Origin: Pseudobdellovibrionaceae bacterium | GTDB lineage: Bacteria; Bdellovibrionota; Bdellovibrionia; Bdellovibrionales; Bdellovibrionaceae | Length of the DNA stretch: 64,000 nt | NCBI GenBank assembly: GCA_016719575.1 | Contig: JADJYV010000013.1 | Location: forward strand, 1,364,001 to 1,428,000 | Reading direction: 5' to 3' | Shown here: piece after piece, positions 44,911-53,731 of the stretch | Numbering within the stretch: the first letter of the stretch is position 1 | How the letters are laid out: each line of letters begins with the position of its first letter | Position numbers and translations under genes: made by a program | The notes under the pieces: generated by a model | What the model was told of the DNA's origin: nothing | What the model saw: only the letters and a program-made list of their open reading frames with translations | The model's database searches: none

Positions 44911-45363
44911 TTATCCTCGCTTCATGAGGATCAGTTGCGGGTACTTCCTTTTGTTTTCAGCAAGTCTCTGCGCCAAAAAGACCGGACAATTTTCTAAGGA
45001 TTCAGCCGTTTTGAATCCAATCTGTCCATAAAAATTGTCAAGCCAACCATGTGGCAGACAGAAGCAGGTTTCGTTGCCCAAATCTGAATCCAGCAATTGA
45101 ATCAACTTTGTGCCAATTCCAAAAAACTGATAGCTCGGTCGAACCTGCATACCTCTCAGTACCCACACTTCGTTTTCAAAAGCCAAGCGAACAAGACCGA
45201 TCATCTCCCCGGCATGAAAAGCCCCAAAAAACTTATCGTGATTTTGAATGGGCTGGACATAACCAACAGATTTATAAAATGATCTAGCGATCTCAAACTG
45301 ATCTTCTGAGAGCTTCTTAACTTCGACATCCGGCACCACCTGGGGCGCGGCCATTAAGGTCAC
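44911..45363 (-). CDS. GNAT acetyltransferase, apparently the second half of a HAD-GNAT chain
   Basis: 150 codons. Acetyl-CoA motif VRPSYQFFGIGTKLIQLLDS and C-terminal WLDNFYGQIGFKTAESLE. An independent start could be ATG 45354 or GTG 45363, but no good ribosome binding site is seen and the frame extends upstream through SIEELVTLM into HAD-like sequence, so the domain may have been translated as part of a fusion. Confidence 0.7.
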   Translation of the reverse strand: MTLMAAPQVVPDVEVKKLSEDQFEIARSFYKSVGYVQPIQNHDKFFGAFHAGEMIGLVRLAFENEVWVLRGMQVRPSYQFFGIGTKLIQLLDSDLGNETCFCLPHGWLDNFYGQIGFKTAESLENCPVFLAQRLAENKRKYPQLILMKRG

Positions 45364-45976
45364 AAGTTCCTCTATCGAGCCGACTGATGGACAAGAAACA
45401 TGTACAGAGCCAAATCCGAATCGTGCAAAAATGAATTTTACTCTCGCGTAGAAAGCAGCCTCTTGATCCCAATGTGTATCACCGACATAGATTGCTTTTT
45501 GAGGCTATTGCGCTTTACGATCTCCTTAATGTTTTCACTCTTCGGGCGATTTGTCTGACCAAAACAAAGCGAATCTTGAAAAACATCTCGAAGACCGGAA
45601 TGTTCAAAAAAAGCGTTGAGGTACCAGTCCTGGCAATTGCTGACAAGAAAGAGCTTATACCCTTACTAAGCTCTCGAAGGCCGTCCAACATTCCATCGTA
45701 AAACCGACCACCTCGATGAAGCACCTCATCGCGCTCAGATTCATCCAACAGTGATTTTAGGTCCGGAATCTTTTGGGCATGAGATCCAAATAAAACATCT
45801 ACGCATTTATCAAAAGGCAATCCCGAAACCTTCTTAATCGATGACTCATCAATAGACACATCGATTCCAAGGTTCGCTGCCACTTTTGACCATGCAATTG
45901 CACTTGTTGGAGACGCATCCCACAAAGTTCCATCAAGATCAAAAATGATTGAGTCAGCTGGAGGCCGAAACATCAA
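45364..45976 (-). pseudogene. HAD-family hydrolase, frameshifted twice
   Basis: First frame: SIIFDLDGTLWDASPTSAIA (motif I DxDGT) to RGGRFYDGMLDGLRELSKG. Second: GYKLFLVSNCQDWYLNAFFE (motif II) to SENIKEIVKRNSL. Third: AIYVGDTHWDQEAAFYARVK (motif IV), in phase with the GNAT at 44911-45363. Shifts near 45655 and 45492, the second in an A run. Related to phosphoglycolate-phosphatase-like enzymes. Confidence 0.75.
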
Positions 45977-46524
45977 ACAAACCGCCCCATAACAGTCGTG
46001 TCAACGTACTGACCGTCACCGTATTTAAGATCGCGTTTTCTAATGCCTTCGATCTCAAAGCCCACTTTTTTATACAAAGCAATTGCTCGTTCATTGTTGC
46101 TGTGAACGTTAAGCCCAATTTTTTCGATTGTTTTATTTTGAGTGGCCCACTCGATCAACACCTGTAGCAACAGAGATCCGATACCTTGATCTCGAACGGA
46201 TTTTTCAACTGACATTCCAAATTCGCCAGTATGAGCAATTCGCTGACGATGACCGTTGGAGAAGTCCAATAGGCCAACAATCTTTGAGTTCATTTCGGCC
46301 ACTAGAATGATGTGATTAGGTTTTGAGAGATGTGATTCGATCCATTTTTCTTCGGCATCAATCGTCATCTTAAATTCTGCCCCTGACGTGAGCTGGTAAA
46401 TCTCTTCCCCGATGACACCTTTTGATAGATCCAGAATTGCAGGGGCATCTTGTCTCGTTGCTGAACGAACTACAACTTCTGCACCAGATTTTGATTTTAA
46501 TTTTTGAGGTTTATACTCAGCCAC
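45973..46524 (-). CDS. GNAT-family N-acetyltransferase
   Basis: 183 residues, GTG start. Complete RimI-like fold: VVVRSATRQDAPAILDLSKG, acetyl-CoA motif VEKSVRDQGIGSLLLQVLIE and NVHSNNERAIALYKKVGFEI then EGIRKRD. It begins three bases after the stop of the cupin-TPR-GNAT gene and overlaps the HAD start by four, so the group 47955-44911 is one operon. Confidence 0.9.
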   Translation of the reverse strand: MAEYKPQKLKSKSGAEVVVRSATRQDAPAILDLSKGVIGEEIYQLTSGAEFKMTIDAEEKWIESHLSKPNHIILVAEMNSKIVGLLDFSNGHRQRIAHTGEFGMSVEKSVRDQGIGSLLLQVLIEWATQNKTIEKIGLNVHSNNERAIALYKKVGFEIEGIRKRDLKYGDGQYVDTTVMGRFV

Positions 46525-46527
46525 CGA

Positions 46528-47955
46528 TCATAGCTCCATTTTCATTGGATAACACCGAATTGGAGTCCCGCTGATCTCAACGGTTGTTTCAGGGCCAGCA
46601 TCAACAAAACCAACCTTACGGTAAAAGTTCTGCGCAGTGATCGTCGCCTCTAGTGACACTTGCTTTACTTTTGCAGATTTAATTTCTTCCATCATCAAAT
46701 CAACAATCGCTTTACCAAGGGATTTACCCACTACTTCGGGAGTTAAATAGAGACCGAAAATTTGGCCGCGCTTCAGCCCGTCCTTTTCAAAAATCTTGAG
46801 ATGACCGTAGCCTTCAATGGAGCCATTGTTCTCTACGACCCATACCAAATCATTTTTAACCGAACCAACCCGCTGATCCTCACGGTAGGGGCGATGTCCC
46901 CACGCTTGAATCTCTTGAGGAGAATGATCTTTTGAGCAAATCTCTTGGATGGACTTCATGTGGGCTCGATGAATGGATTCGGCATCTTGGGGAATGGCCT
47001 TACGAACATAGGTACCAGAAAAATTACGACCCCATCGTTTGAGAGCTTCTTTTAGTGAATCCTGGCTACTTTCAATTTGATCGTTCGGGGCAGCAATTTT
47101 TTCTCTAATACTTAGAGCAGTAGAAAATTCTGCCTGAGCTTTGCCGAAGAATTGCTGATCAAAACATAACTTACCGACATGCTGATGATATGCAGCCCGT
47201 AAAACTTCGGAGACGGGATTTTCGTCAATGAGTGACTTGGCCTGGTCAAACAGCATCTGTGATTTGTCGAACTCTTTCTTCCACTGATACACATGCGCCA
47301 ACCGAATTAAGTTCTGAATCAGACGGCTTTGCGAAGGATAGCTGTAAGAAAGTGTCAGAGCTTTCTTCAAATAAAACTCTGCCTCATCAAATTTCAGCAG
47401 AGTTCTTGCGGCCATCCCGATGTGCTCAAGCAACATCAGTTTTTTGGCAGAATGGTTTTCATCTTTGAGTTGAGCCTTCAGCCCATCTACAAATACCTTC
47501 CACTCGCCGATGTTGTCAGGCACATCTCTCAAGTCTTGATCAAAATGACTGCTAGGTCTCTGCACATCTTCGGTCGGCTGATTACAGACCACTGAATCAA
47601 ATTCGGAGTTTATTGAAAATGTTATTGTCTCGACATTTTGGTCCGTTCGGTTGAACAAAAAGTGTGTCTCTTTACCCTTGGGATCAAAGAGAACGAGAGT
47701 TCCTTCCTCTGCAACTACCTCATTTTTGCCTTCAACAACGGTTGCAGTCCCTTTAACAATATAGACAGCCTCTTCAATGATGGTGTGGCGATGTGGTCCA
47801 GACGATTTATTGCCGGGCGCAATGATGTCGTGATGAACGAACAATTGCTTTGATTCCAAAAGTTGGGAGACGACTGCCGAAAGCGAATAGACCTCTCCCG
47901 TTTTTTGACCGGTGAGTTGGGTGTGATTAAACTGATCTTTGGATACAATTTTCAT
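46528..47955 (-). CDS. Cupin - TPR - GNAT three-domain protein
   Basis: 475 residues. Cupin at ~30-120: HHDIIAPGNKSSGPHRHTII with EEAVYIVKGTATVVEG (metal-binding His pattern). TPR-like helices at ~150-300: LKFDEAEFYLKKALTLSYSY, WKKEFDKSQMLFDQAKSLID, QQFFGKAQAEFSTALSIREK. GNAT at ~310-470: YVRKAIPQDAESIHRAHMKS, YLTPEVVGKSLGKAIVDLMM, NFYRKVGFVDAG. The cupin could sense or bind a small molecule, the TPR a partner, and GNAT acetylate. I know no characterised protein with this order. Confidence 0.85.
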   Translation of the reverse strand: MKIVSKDQFNHTQLTGQKTGEVYSLSAVVSQLLESKQLFVHHDIIAPGNKSSGPHRHTIIEEAVYIVKGTATVVEGKNEVVAEEGTLVLFDPKGKETHFLFNRTDQNVETITFSINSEFDSVVCNQPTEDVQRPSSHFDQDLRDVPDNIGEWKVFVDGLKAQLKDENHSAKKLMLLEHIGMAARTLLKFDEAEFYLKKALTLSYSYPSQSRLIQNLIRLAHVYQWKKEFDKSQMLFDQAKSLIDENPVSEVLRAAYHQHVGKLCFDQQFFGKAQAEFSTALSIREKIAAPNDQIESSQDSLKEALKRWGRNFSGTYVRKAIPQDAESIHRAHMKSIQEICSKDHSPQEIQAWGHRPYREDQRVGSVKNDLVWVVENNGSIEGYGHLKIFEKDGLKRGQIFGLYLTPEVVGKSLGKAIVDLMMEEIKSAKVKQVSLEATITAQNFYRKVGFVDAGPETTVEISGTPIRCYPMKMEL

Positions 47956-47973
47956 CTATCGTCCCCACCCCAT

Positions 47974-48011
47974 AAAAAAGCCCGAAGTCTGCGTTGCCTC
48001 AGCCCTTCGGG
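47974..48011 (-). terminator. Terminator-like hairpin in the leader of the cupin-TPR-GNAT gene
   Basis: On the minus strand CCCGAAG (48011-48005), a 17-base loop and CTTCGGG (47987-47981) precede CTTTTTT. It lies 19-56 bases upstream of the start codon. It either ends read-through from the element on the right or acts as an attenuator. Confidence 0.6.
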
Positions 48012-48128
48012 TTCAACGTTTTCGTCCCCAATTTTCGTATCTGGATTTGCCGCTTCATCGAGACGGCGAAGACTAACTCATCCAAACCAGTATCAAAAAC
48101 CAAGTTCTGAGTGGCGAGAACTCCGGGG

Positions 48129-48170
48129 GACGACCCGGGTTCTCAAACTCTGAAAATGGTGGAGGTGATG
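48129..48170 (+). repeat. Scar G: distal att site of the 48-56 kb element
   Basis: GACGACCCGGGTTCTCAAAC then TGAAAATGGTGGAGGTGATG; near-copy of scar A. Core TGGTGGAGG at 48157-48165 matches the tmRNA end at 55894-55902 exactly. Its left flank forms a hairpin with GAGAACTCCGGG at 48116. Confidence 0.65.
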
Positions 48171-48200
48171 TAAACCCCCTATAATCAATAACTTATAGCA

Positions 48201-48239
48201 TTTGGGCATCACTTGGGCAATGGGAGATATTTTTGTAAT
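48201..48239 (+). repeat. Left-end integrase arm-site candidates
   Basis: TTTGGGCATCACT at 48201-48213 is the inverted counterpart of 55704-55716. ATATTTTTGTAAT at 48227-48239 equals the third right-end copy (55820-55832). Confidence 0.6.
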
Positions 48240-48536
48240 AGAAATGCCCTCAATTTTCGTTTTCACTCTCACCCCAAAAGACCCTGCCAGAGCCTCTTAT
48301 TTTCCCGTCTGTGGGGTTTTAATTGCCATTACGACCTTTCTAACGGGGCAATCCAGCCGACCGATTGGGGACATCCTTATTCACTAACCACCGCCAACAA
48401 GTCGTCATCGGTTATGCCAGTCGTCCTCTTTCCAATCTAAAATTTTTCGGCTGGTTGCCCCTCGTTTCTAACACCACTTGGGTTTCAGCGATTTGTGAAA
48501 ACCCCAAAGTGGGTTGAAACAAAAAAAGGAGGCCGT
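48240..48536. other. Non-coding left end of the element
   Basis: No gene supported. Near the right, CCACTTGGG (48472) and CCCCAAAGTGG (48501) form a long imperfect hairpin just before the first small gene; it could be a replication/nick site or a regulatory structure. Confidence 0.4.
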
Positions 48537-48722
48537 ATGGCTAAACAAAAACAACAAACACAGAACGAGAAAATGAACCGAGGCTTGGCTTTTGTGCCTT
48601 TCCATAAGGTGAGAAAAACCAAAAACGGAACCAACATTTTAGTTTACTTAAATTCTGGTTCTGCCATTTCAATTTCCATCAAATATCTGCTTAAAGTTCT
48701 TGAAAATCAGGGCGAGGGTTAA
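48537..48722 (+). CDS. Small basic protein of the element
   Basis: 61 residues from ATG 48537 with AAAGGAGG upstream. MAKQKQQTQNEKMNRGLAFV is basic and glutamine-rich, followed by NILVYLNSGSAISISIKYLL. Converges with the next gene (four-base overlap). Unknown function; only plus-strand gene in the element. Confidence 0.65.
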   Translation: MAKQKQQTQNEKMNRGLAFVPFHKVRKTKNGTNILVYLNSGSAISISIKYLLKVLENQGEG

Positions 48723-48739
48723 TCCTCGCCCCCTTTTTT
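48710..48739. terminator. Bidirectional-looking terminator between convergent genes
   Basis: GGGCGAGG, loop, CCTCGCCC, then CCTTTTTT on the plus strand. The stem overlaps the stops of both convergent genes. Confidence 0.8.
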
Positions 48740-49237
48740 CCTCCCAATGATGAATTGATTTTTTTCATCGCAATAAAGTTTTTGAACAAAGGCTTGGGCG
48801 GAAATTTCCGCCCCATTACAAAATAATTTTCCGTCTCTCGCATAATAAACCTCACAGTGGCTTGGATTGCCTCTGCCATTACTTATGAGAAATGTGAGTA
48901 AAACCCAGCCCTCGGTCAGTGAAATAATAAAAGTCTGTCCGTCGTGGGCATAGATATAGCCACCCCGACACTCTAACTTTTCAAAGATTGGATTTTTAAA
49001 AAAGGCATCAATGCCGTGATTGGGTGTAATCAAAGTTTTTTCGTCCTCTTGGAGTTCGGCTTTTAACCAAAACAAAAAATATGATTTCAGTTCATCAATC
49101 GCATCCAATAACCCAAAGAAATTGAAAAATCCTTTCGGGCAACATCCCACCATTTCATCGCTCCCATCGGCTTTCACGATATAGCCCACGGGAAATTCGG
49201 TAATCTCGTCCAACTCGGTAATTCTAACGGCTTTCAT
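48719..49237 (-). CDS. Unknown protein of the element
   Basis: 172 residues, MKAVRITELDEITEFPVGYI; centre GGYIYAHDGQTFIISLTEGW. No signal peptide or helix-turn-helix seen. Start overlaps the stop of the upstream gene by one base, so it is in the operon that contains the Rep gene. Confidence 0.65.
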   Translation of the reverse strand: MKAVRITELDEITEFPVGYIVKADGSDEMVGCCPKGFFNFFGLLDAIDELKSYFLFWLKAELQEDEKTLITPNHGIDAFFKNPIFEKLECRGGYIYAHDGQTFIISLTEGWVLLTFLISNGRGNPSHCEVYYARDGKLFCNGAEISAQAFVQKLYCDEKNQFIIGRKKGGED

Positions 49238-49467
49238 TAGAACACCTCCCCAAGTCGTGACATCACCAACGATTGTTCGGTGAAAACCTCTTTCAGTGCC
49301 TCTTTTACCTCTGGTTTTTTAAGTGTTTCCGCCTCTTGCTTTGCCCGTTCTGTTTTCGGGTAATCCGTTCGCCATTTCTTGTCCCAATCTATTTTTTTGA
49401 TTTGGTCATTAAGAAAGGCCATTGATTGTTCAACGGCTCTGTTAATACTTGAAAAATTACTGTCCAT
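49237..49467 (-). CDS. Small unknown protein of the element
   Basis: 76 residues from ATG 49467, preceded by GGAGG. Helical and charged (AVEQSMAFLNDQIKKIDWDK, EAETLKKPEVKEALKEVF). Follows the Rep gene after 29 bases. Confidence 0.65.
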   Translation of the reverse strand: MDSNFSSINRAVEQSMAFLNDQIKKIDWDKKWRTDYPKTERAKQEAETLKKPEVKEALKEVFTEQSLVMSRLGEVF

Positions 49468-49496
49468 AAAAATTCCTCCGTTCTTTAAATGGAAAA

Positions 49497-50375
49497 TCAA
49501 ACGGAGAAAAGACGAAAAAAAAGAGTGCTTGGAATAAATTTTTGATTTTTTCTTTTTAATAATTGGGTCGCTTGCCCAAACTTATTCAATTCCTTGGCTG
49601 GCAACTCAAAAAGTTCATCCACGGTAAGACTATTAAAGGCGATGCTACGGGAACGGAAAAACCTCAATTCAACCCTATAAAGTCTCCGTTCCTTGGCTAC
49701 GAGGATGTCCCGATAGATAGGTGGGTATAATTGGAGTTTTTCTGGTGTCGCTTGCTCTGCGATTTCAAGTCTCTTGTCGTAGATAATGAGTTGCCAACCC
49801 AAATTGTAAATGTCTATCGCCTTAAATCGGTGTTCCCGTGTGTCCTTATCAATCCGTATGCTGTGCTGGATGACCCGATAAAAAATAGTCTTTGGGGATG
49901 CCCGTAAAAAATGAGTGTAGCCTACTCGCTCATTTAAAATTTTAATCAGGTCAATTCGTGTTTCAAAGTCCACGGCAAAATCCAGCCGTGTGATTTGATA
50001 AAACACATCTTGTTTTTCAGGCTTAAAATCTTTTTTGCGAGTTCGCTTTGCTCTGGGCTTTACTCCATTGTCGCTCAAAAATTTTAGGATGGCTCCAACT
50101 TTTAGGCGACCGTATTTCATTAGGTGAGCGGAACGGAGTTGAACTAAAATTTCCTTTGAATTGCTTTGGACATACTCGCTCCCATTGTTCACAAATTGCT
50201 TTGAGCCACCTTGAACGACAAAATGCTGTTCAAACAGAATTTCCAATATGCCGTAAAAGAGTTGGTCCGTAGGCTCCGCATTTTCACCGACGAATGAAAT
50301 CAAACTTCGTGGCCGTGTAATAGTGATGTGGATTGTATCAAGGCCACAGAATACTTTATTTAGAACCATCTCCAT
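49497..50375 (-). CDS. Rep_trans-like replication/relaxase protein
   Basis: About 292 residues from ATG 50375, overlapping the ATPase gene by 20 bases. N-terminus VFCGLDTIHITITRPRSLIS; centre ITRLDFAVDFETRIDL; then WQLIIYDKRLEIAEQ (YDKxxE, the tyrosine motif of this family) and ERRLYRVELRFFRSR. Rep_trans proteins include CTX-phage RstA, plasmid RepC and the MOBT relaxase NicK. Placed after an FtsK-like gene it most resembles NicK, which nicks oriT and starts rolling-circle replication. Inference from motifs and order. Confidence 0.7.
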   Translation of the reverse strand: MEMVLNKVFCGLDTIHITITRPRSLISFVGENAEPTDQLFYGILEILFEQHFVVQGGSKQFVNNGSEYVQSNSKEILVQLRSAHLMKYGRLKVGAILKFLSDNGVKPRAKRTRKKDFKPEKQDVFYQITRLDFAVDFETRIDLIKILNERVGYTHFLRASPKTIFYRVIQHSIRIDKDTREHRFKAIDIYNLGWQLIIYDKRLEIAEQATPEKLQLYPPIYRDILVAKERRLYRVELRFFRSRSIAFNSLTVDELFELPAKELNKFGQATQLLKRKNQKFIPSTLFFRLFSV

Positions 50376-51633
50376 CACCTTTGATTTTGATAGAGAGCGG
50401 AGCCAAAACCCTACGGGTTTCAATTTCGTCCCGAATTACAAACTTTCCTCTGGTCAGTGTATTGTCGTTTAGGCTTGTGTCGCCGATTAACTGGATGCTT
50501 TGCTGGGCATTGGTTTGAGATGCTATGAGTATTGGAAAGTTAATAAAATCTGGGTAGTCGTAATCACTTTTATTCGGCGATTGACTGGCACAGATGAGGA
50601 CTATTCCCGTAGAGCGACATTGTTCCGCAAAAAAATTGACCAAATGACCGAACTCTTGGGTCAAGTCGTATTTTTCTTTGCGAGCCAACTCATCGGCTGT
50701 CGGGTCTTTGGAAAGTTTGGGTGCTGACTTACCAGAGCCAAAATAGGCTTTCATCTCATCCAACACCAAGAAAAGTTTTGGAGGCACATAAAATTTTGTG
50801 TCCTCCGTGCGAATTTCATCCCAATGCCGAGGACTAATTTTATTGGCTTTTAAAAATGCCAATGTCGCCTCAATTTCCTCTTTGTGTTGTCTCAATCGTC
50901 CAACCAACTCTCGCAAATCGCCCAAATTGAACGGTTGATAGTAGGAACCCTTGAACTCATCCACGACCTCAATAAAGTCAGTTCCCTTGTTGTCGGCGAT
51001 AATCAACTGGTATTCGTTCAGTCGGTTGTGTTTCAAAAGAGTTTGAAAGAAAGAACGAATAATTGAATTGATTAAAACTGATTTTCCAGACCCCTTTGGC
51101 CCAATGATTAAAAGAGTGTTTTCAAAATTTTTGATGACCTCCAAAATTATGAAATTCATCAAGGCATCAATGCCTATGAATAACTGCCCAACTGTGAGTG
51201 ATGGTATTTGCGACAACAAGAATTTTTCTGGAAAAGACTCGGTGTGGAGGATGATTTTTGGTTGTGATGACCACCATTGCTTTTCGTGTGTGATGAGTTC
51301 AATTTTTTTGCCAAAAAGGGTTTCCAAGTTCGGCTTTAAGTTTTCAAAATTTTTGATGCCATAGGCACGGTTATATTTTGAAAAAATCAGTTTATTGGCT
51401 TTCCAGTAAACTTTGATTTTTGAACTTACTCGCCGTTCCCTTAATCCTGTTTTTTCGTTCATCACATCTTTTGTGTTGTCTTGATAGAGGCCAAGGGCTT
51501 TCAACTCCTTTAAGTGATACTTGCGACCCCTATAAAGACGGTAAAAGAAATAAAATAGGGTTGCCCCTACCACCGAAAAAACGGTGATAAGGGCTTCCTT
51601 GTGTTTCAACAATTCGCCGACTGTGGGGGACAT
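50356..51633 (-). CDS. FtsK/TcpA-like DNA-pumping ATPase
   Basis: 425 residues. One N-terminal TM helix (ALITVFSVVGATLFYFFYRL). Walker A LLIIGPKGSGKSVLINSIIR, Walker B KLFLVLDEMKAY, then RSTGIVLICASQSPNKSDYD (FtsK motif) and LTRGKFVIRDEIETR. This is the FtsK/SpoIIIE type, as in ConQ/TcpA coupling proteins, which bring relaxase-DNA to the conjugation channel. A phage Zot-like role is less likely since Zot has its TM further along the chain. Confidence 0.8.
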   Translation of the reverse strand: MSPTVGELLKHKEALITVFSVVGATLFYFFYRLYRGRKYHLKELKALGLYQDNTKDVMNEKTGLRERRVSSKIKVYWKANKLIFSKYNRAYGIKNFENLKPNLETLFGKKIELITHEKQWWSSQPKIILHTESFPEKFLLSQIPSLTVGQLFIGIDALMNFIILEVIKNFENTLLIIGPKGSGKSVLINSIIRSFFQTLLKHNRLNEYQLIIADNKGTDFIEVVDEFKGSYYQPFNLGDLRELVGRLRQHKEEIEATLAFLKANKISPRHWDEIRTEDTKFYVPPKLFLVLDEMKAYFGSGKSAPKLSKDPTADELARKEKYDLTQEFGHLVNFFAEQCRSTGIVLICASQSPNKSDYDYPDFINFPILIASQTNAQQSIQLIGDTSLNDNTLTRGKFVIRDEIETRRVLAPLSIKIKGDGDGSK

Positions 51634-51911
51634 TACTTTTTCCCTCCAAGTTCTGCCTTGCGAACGATGCGGTAATAAGTTTGAACCTTTCCGCCGTTCG
51701 GTTGACCGATATTGAACACCTCAACCTCTAACAACTGCTCACCAGCCTCTAATTTGATGGCCGACTTACATTTGATAAAATCAGGCACAACAATATCGCC
51801 AATTCGCTTTGTTGCCTCCAACACAGCGATAAACCCCAGACCCTTTTCTAAATCCTTGGGTTCGGTTGCCACTGACGATGAGTGAACCTTGGTTAAAATA
51901 AAATGTTTCAT
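51633..51911 (-). CDS. Small protein ahead of the FtsK-like gene
   Basis: 92 residues, KHFILTKVHSSSVATEPKDL then EVEVFNIGQPNGGKVQTYYR. It overlaps the ATPase start by one base. By position it matches HelP/ssDNA-binding proteins of ICEs; the predicted beta-rich sequence would suit an OB fold, but no motif proves it. Confidence 0.6.
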   Translation of the reverse strand: MKHFILTKVHSSSVATEPKDLEKGLGFIAVLEATKRIGDIVVPDFIKCKSAIKLEAGEQLLEVEVFNIGQPNGGKVQTYYRIVRKAELGGKK

Positions 51912-52246
51912 ACAATTTCTCCTTTGCCCTCACGGGCGGTTTAGTTTGCGAGTGGTTCTTGCCAATCAAAAACCTGCTCGTAAAAACTAAATGGGAGAAA
52001 TTTTTAGTGGTTTGCTATTTTTCTTAAAAATTTTTTGATGGCTGGAAAAACCGCAATAGATTGAGTTTCTCGGCGATATAGGGCGATGAATGTCTTATTG
52101 CCATCGCTAATAGAATAATGCGATGGCGAGGCTTCGCCTCATCCCTTACGGGTTCGGCTTGCCTCGCTTATCATTGGTTCTGTTTTTAATGTAAAAACGG
52201 TTCTGTTGCTTTGTAAGCGAAATCGTCTCAAAAAACGGTCTGAATT
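51912..52246. other. Non-coding gap in the element with hairpins
   Basis: Upstream region of the mobilization operon. GGCGAGGCTTCGCCTC (52125) is a perfect hairpin, and TACGGGTTCGGCTTGCCTCGC follows; together these could end the ABC-F transcript or form part of a replication/transfer origin. AAATTTTTAGTGG elements occur near 51990. Confidence 0.4.
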
Positions 52247-53731
52247 TTATAAAGACAGTTCAGCATCAATCCCACATTCTTTCAAAAAAATCTCATCATG
52301 GGAAATGATGATTACCGCTCCCTTGAATTGAGAAATCAAGTTCTCTAAAAACTTGATGTTTCCAAGGTCAAGGTTATTTGTCGGCTCATCAAGAATAATC
52401 AATTCTGGTTTTTCCTCGGCTAATAGCCCACAAGCCAATGCCGTTCTTAATCGTTCGCCACCACTCAATGAGTGAACCTCTTGAAATACACTGTCGCCAG
52501 TAAATAATAACTTGGCGAGATTGTTCCTAATTTCACTTTCGCTCATTTTTGAAACAGCACGGACATTTTCAAGAACACTTTTTGTTTCATTTAAGATTGA
52601 ACATTGTTGGTCTAAATAAAGTGTTGCTAATTTTCCAAGGCGGAGTTCACCTTTTGTTTTTAGTGAATTACCTAATATCGCTTTAATGAGAGTAGTTTTC
52701 CCAGAACCGTTCGCTCCTTTAATTGCCAAACGAACATTGCCTCTCCAAGAAAAATTAAGGTCATTTTCGTATAACCATCTATCAAAGAACACATTATAGT
52801 CCTTTGCCTCGGCAACCAATTTTTGACTTGGAATTTCAACCCCGTTTAAATCGGCATACATAATCGGGTCAATTTTAATTTTGCTAAATGCCTCGTAAGC
52901 CTCTTTGACTTTTGTATTTGCCCTCTCCATTGTTGAGGCATCCACTTTGCCCGTGGTGGCCTGTGCTTTTCGTTTTCTTGCTCCAATTAAAATTTTTGGC
53001 ATACCGCCTTTTTCTGCGGATTTTTTACCCTGACGATTTCGCTTTTCTTGCCTTTCAATTTGAATAGTTCGCTCGGCCTTTGTCTTGTCTCGCTCTCGTT
53101 TAGCCCTATCAAGTTCGTTCACTGACTGGTTTCGTTCTCGTTCTTTTTCGTCTTCATAAGACTGCCAGCCTCCGCCGTATTTCTCTAACCCCTGATTAGA
53201 GAGTTCCAGCACATCATCACAAAGTGCTAAAAACTCTCTATCGTGAGAAATCAAAAGGACACCATGCTGATATTCGCCAAGAAAGTTTCGTAAAATTGAT
53301 TTTGCCTCTCGGTCTAAATCATTTGTTGGCTCGTCAAGAATAAGAAATTGGTCATCTATTGTTGAGGCAAGTCTTACTCGCATCCACTGGCCACCACTTA
53401 AATTTGAACATAAGATGGCTCGGTCAATTCCTGTAAGGAGTTTTTCACCAAGAACTGACCACGAATAACGAGGGGCTAAATAGTCCTCTACCGTAATGGC
53501 TTTTGCTATTTCTCGTTGAGAGAAAAAGGCAACGGCTCCGCTCTTGCGAACTGTGCCGATTGTAGGTGAAAAATCACCCACAATAAGTTTAGCAAGACAG
53601 GTCTTACCAACCCCATTAGGCCCAACAAGGGCGGTCATTTTTGAGTTAAGAGAAAAACTAATGTTGTTAAATAGGGTGCGACCGTTTGGTAATTCAAAGG
53701 ACACACCGTTGACGGTGATAATTGATGGCAT
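52247..53731 (-). CDS. ABC-F protein (probable ribosome protection)
   Basis: 494 residues with two ATP-binding cassettes and no TM. Domain 1: MTALVGPNGVGKTCLAKLIV, NLSGGQWMRVRLAS, LILDEPTNDLD. A long charged linker (~190-300) with RERDKTKAERTIQIERQEKR. Domain 2: KGANGSGKTTLIKAILG, SLSGGERLRTALACGLLAEE, LIILDEPTNNLD. Short antibiotic-resistance ABC-Fs (Msr, Vga, Lsa) look like this and expel 50S-binding drugs. The leader upstream supports drug-inducible expression. Resistance spectrum cannot be told. Confidence 0.85.
   Translation of the reverse strand: MPSIITVNGVSFELPNGRTLFNNISFSLNSKMTALVGPNGVGKTCLAKLIVGDFSPTIGTVRKSGAVAFFSQREIAKAITVEDYLAPRYSWSVLGEKLLTGIDRAILCSNLSGGQWMRVRLASTIDDQFLILDEPTNDLDREAKSILRNFLGEYQHGVLLISHDREFLALCDDVLELSNQGLEKYGGGWQSYEDEKERERNQSVNELDRAKRERDKTKAERTIQIERQEKRNRQGKKSAEKGGMPKILIGARKRKAQATTGKVDASTMERANTKVKEAYEAFSKIKIDPIMYADLNGVEIPSQKLVAEAKDYNVFFDRWLYENDLNFSWRGNVRLAIKGANGSGKTTLIKAILGNSLKTKGELRLGKLATLYLDQQCSILNETKSVLENVRAVSKMSESEIRNNLAKLLFTGDSVFQEVHSLSGGERLRTALACGLLAEEKPELIILDEPTNNLDLGNIKFLENLISQFKGAVIIISHDEIFLKECGIDAELSL

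Noticed and set aside
14512..48170. The cargo array as a chromosomal integron (superintegron)
   Set aside because: The gene content is typical of cassettes, but no IntI is present, gene spacing is irregular, and I found no regular attC-type palindromes with GTTRRRY cores between genes. The repeated element matches the tmRNA end instead.
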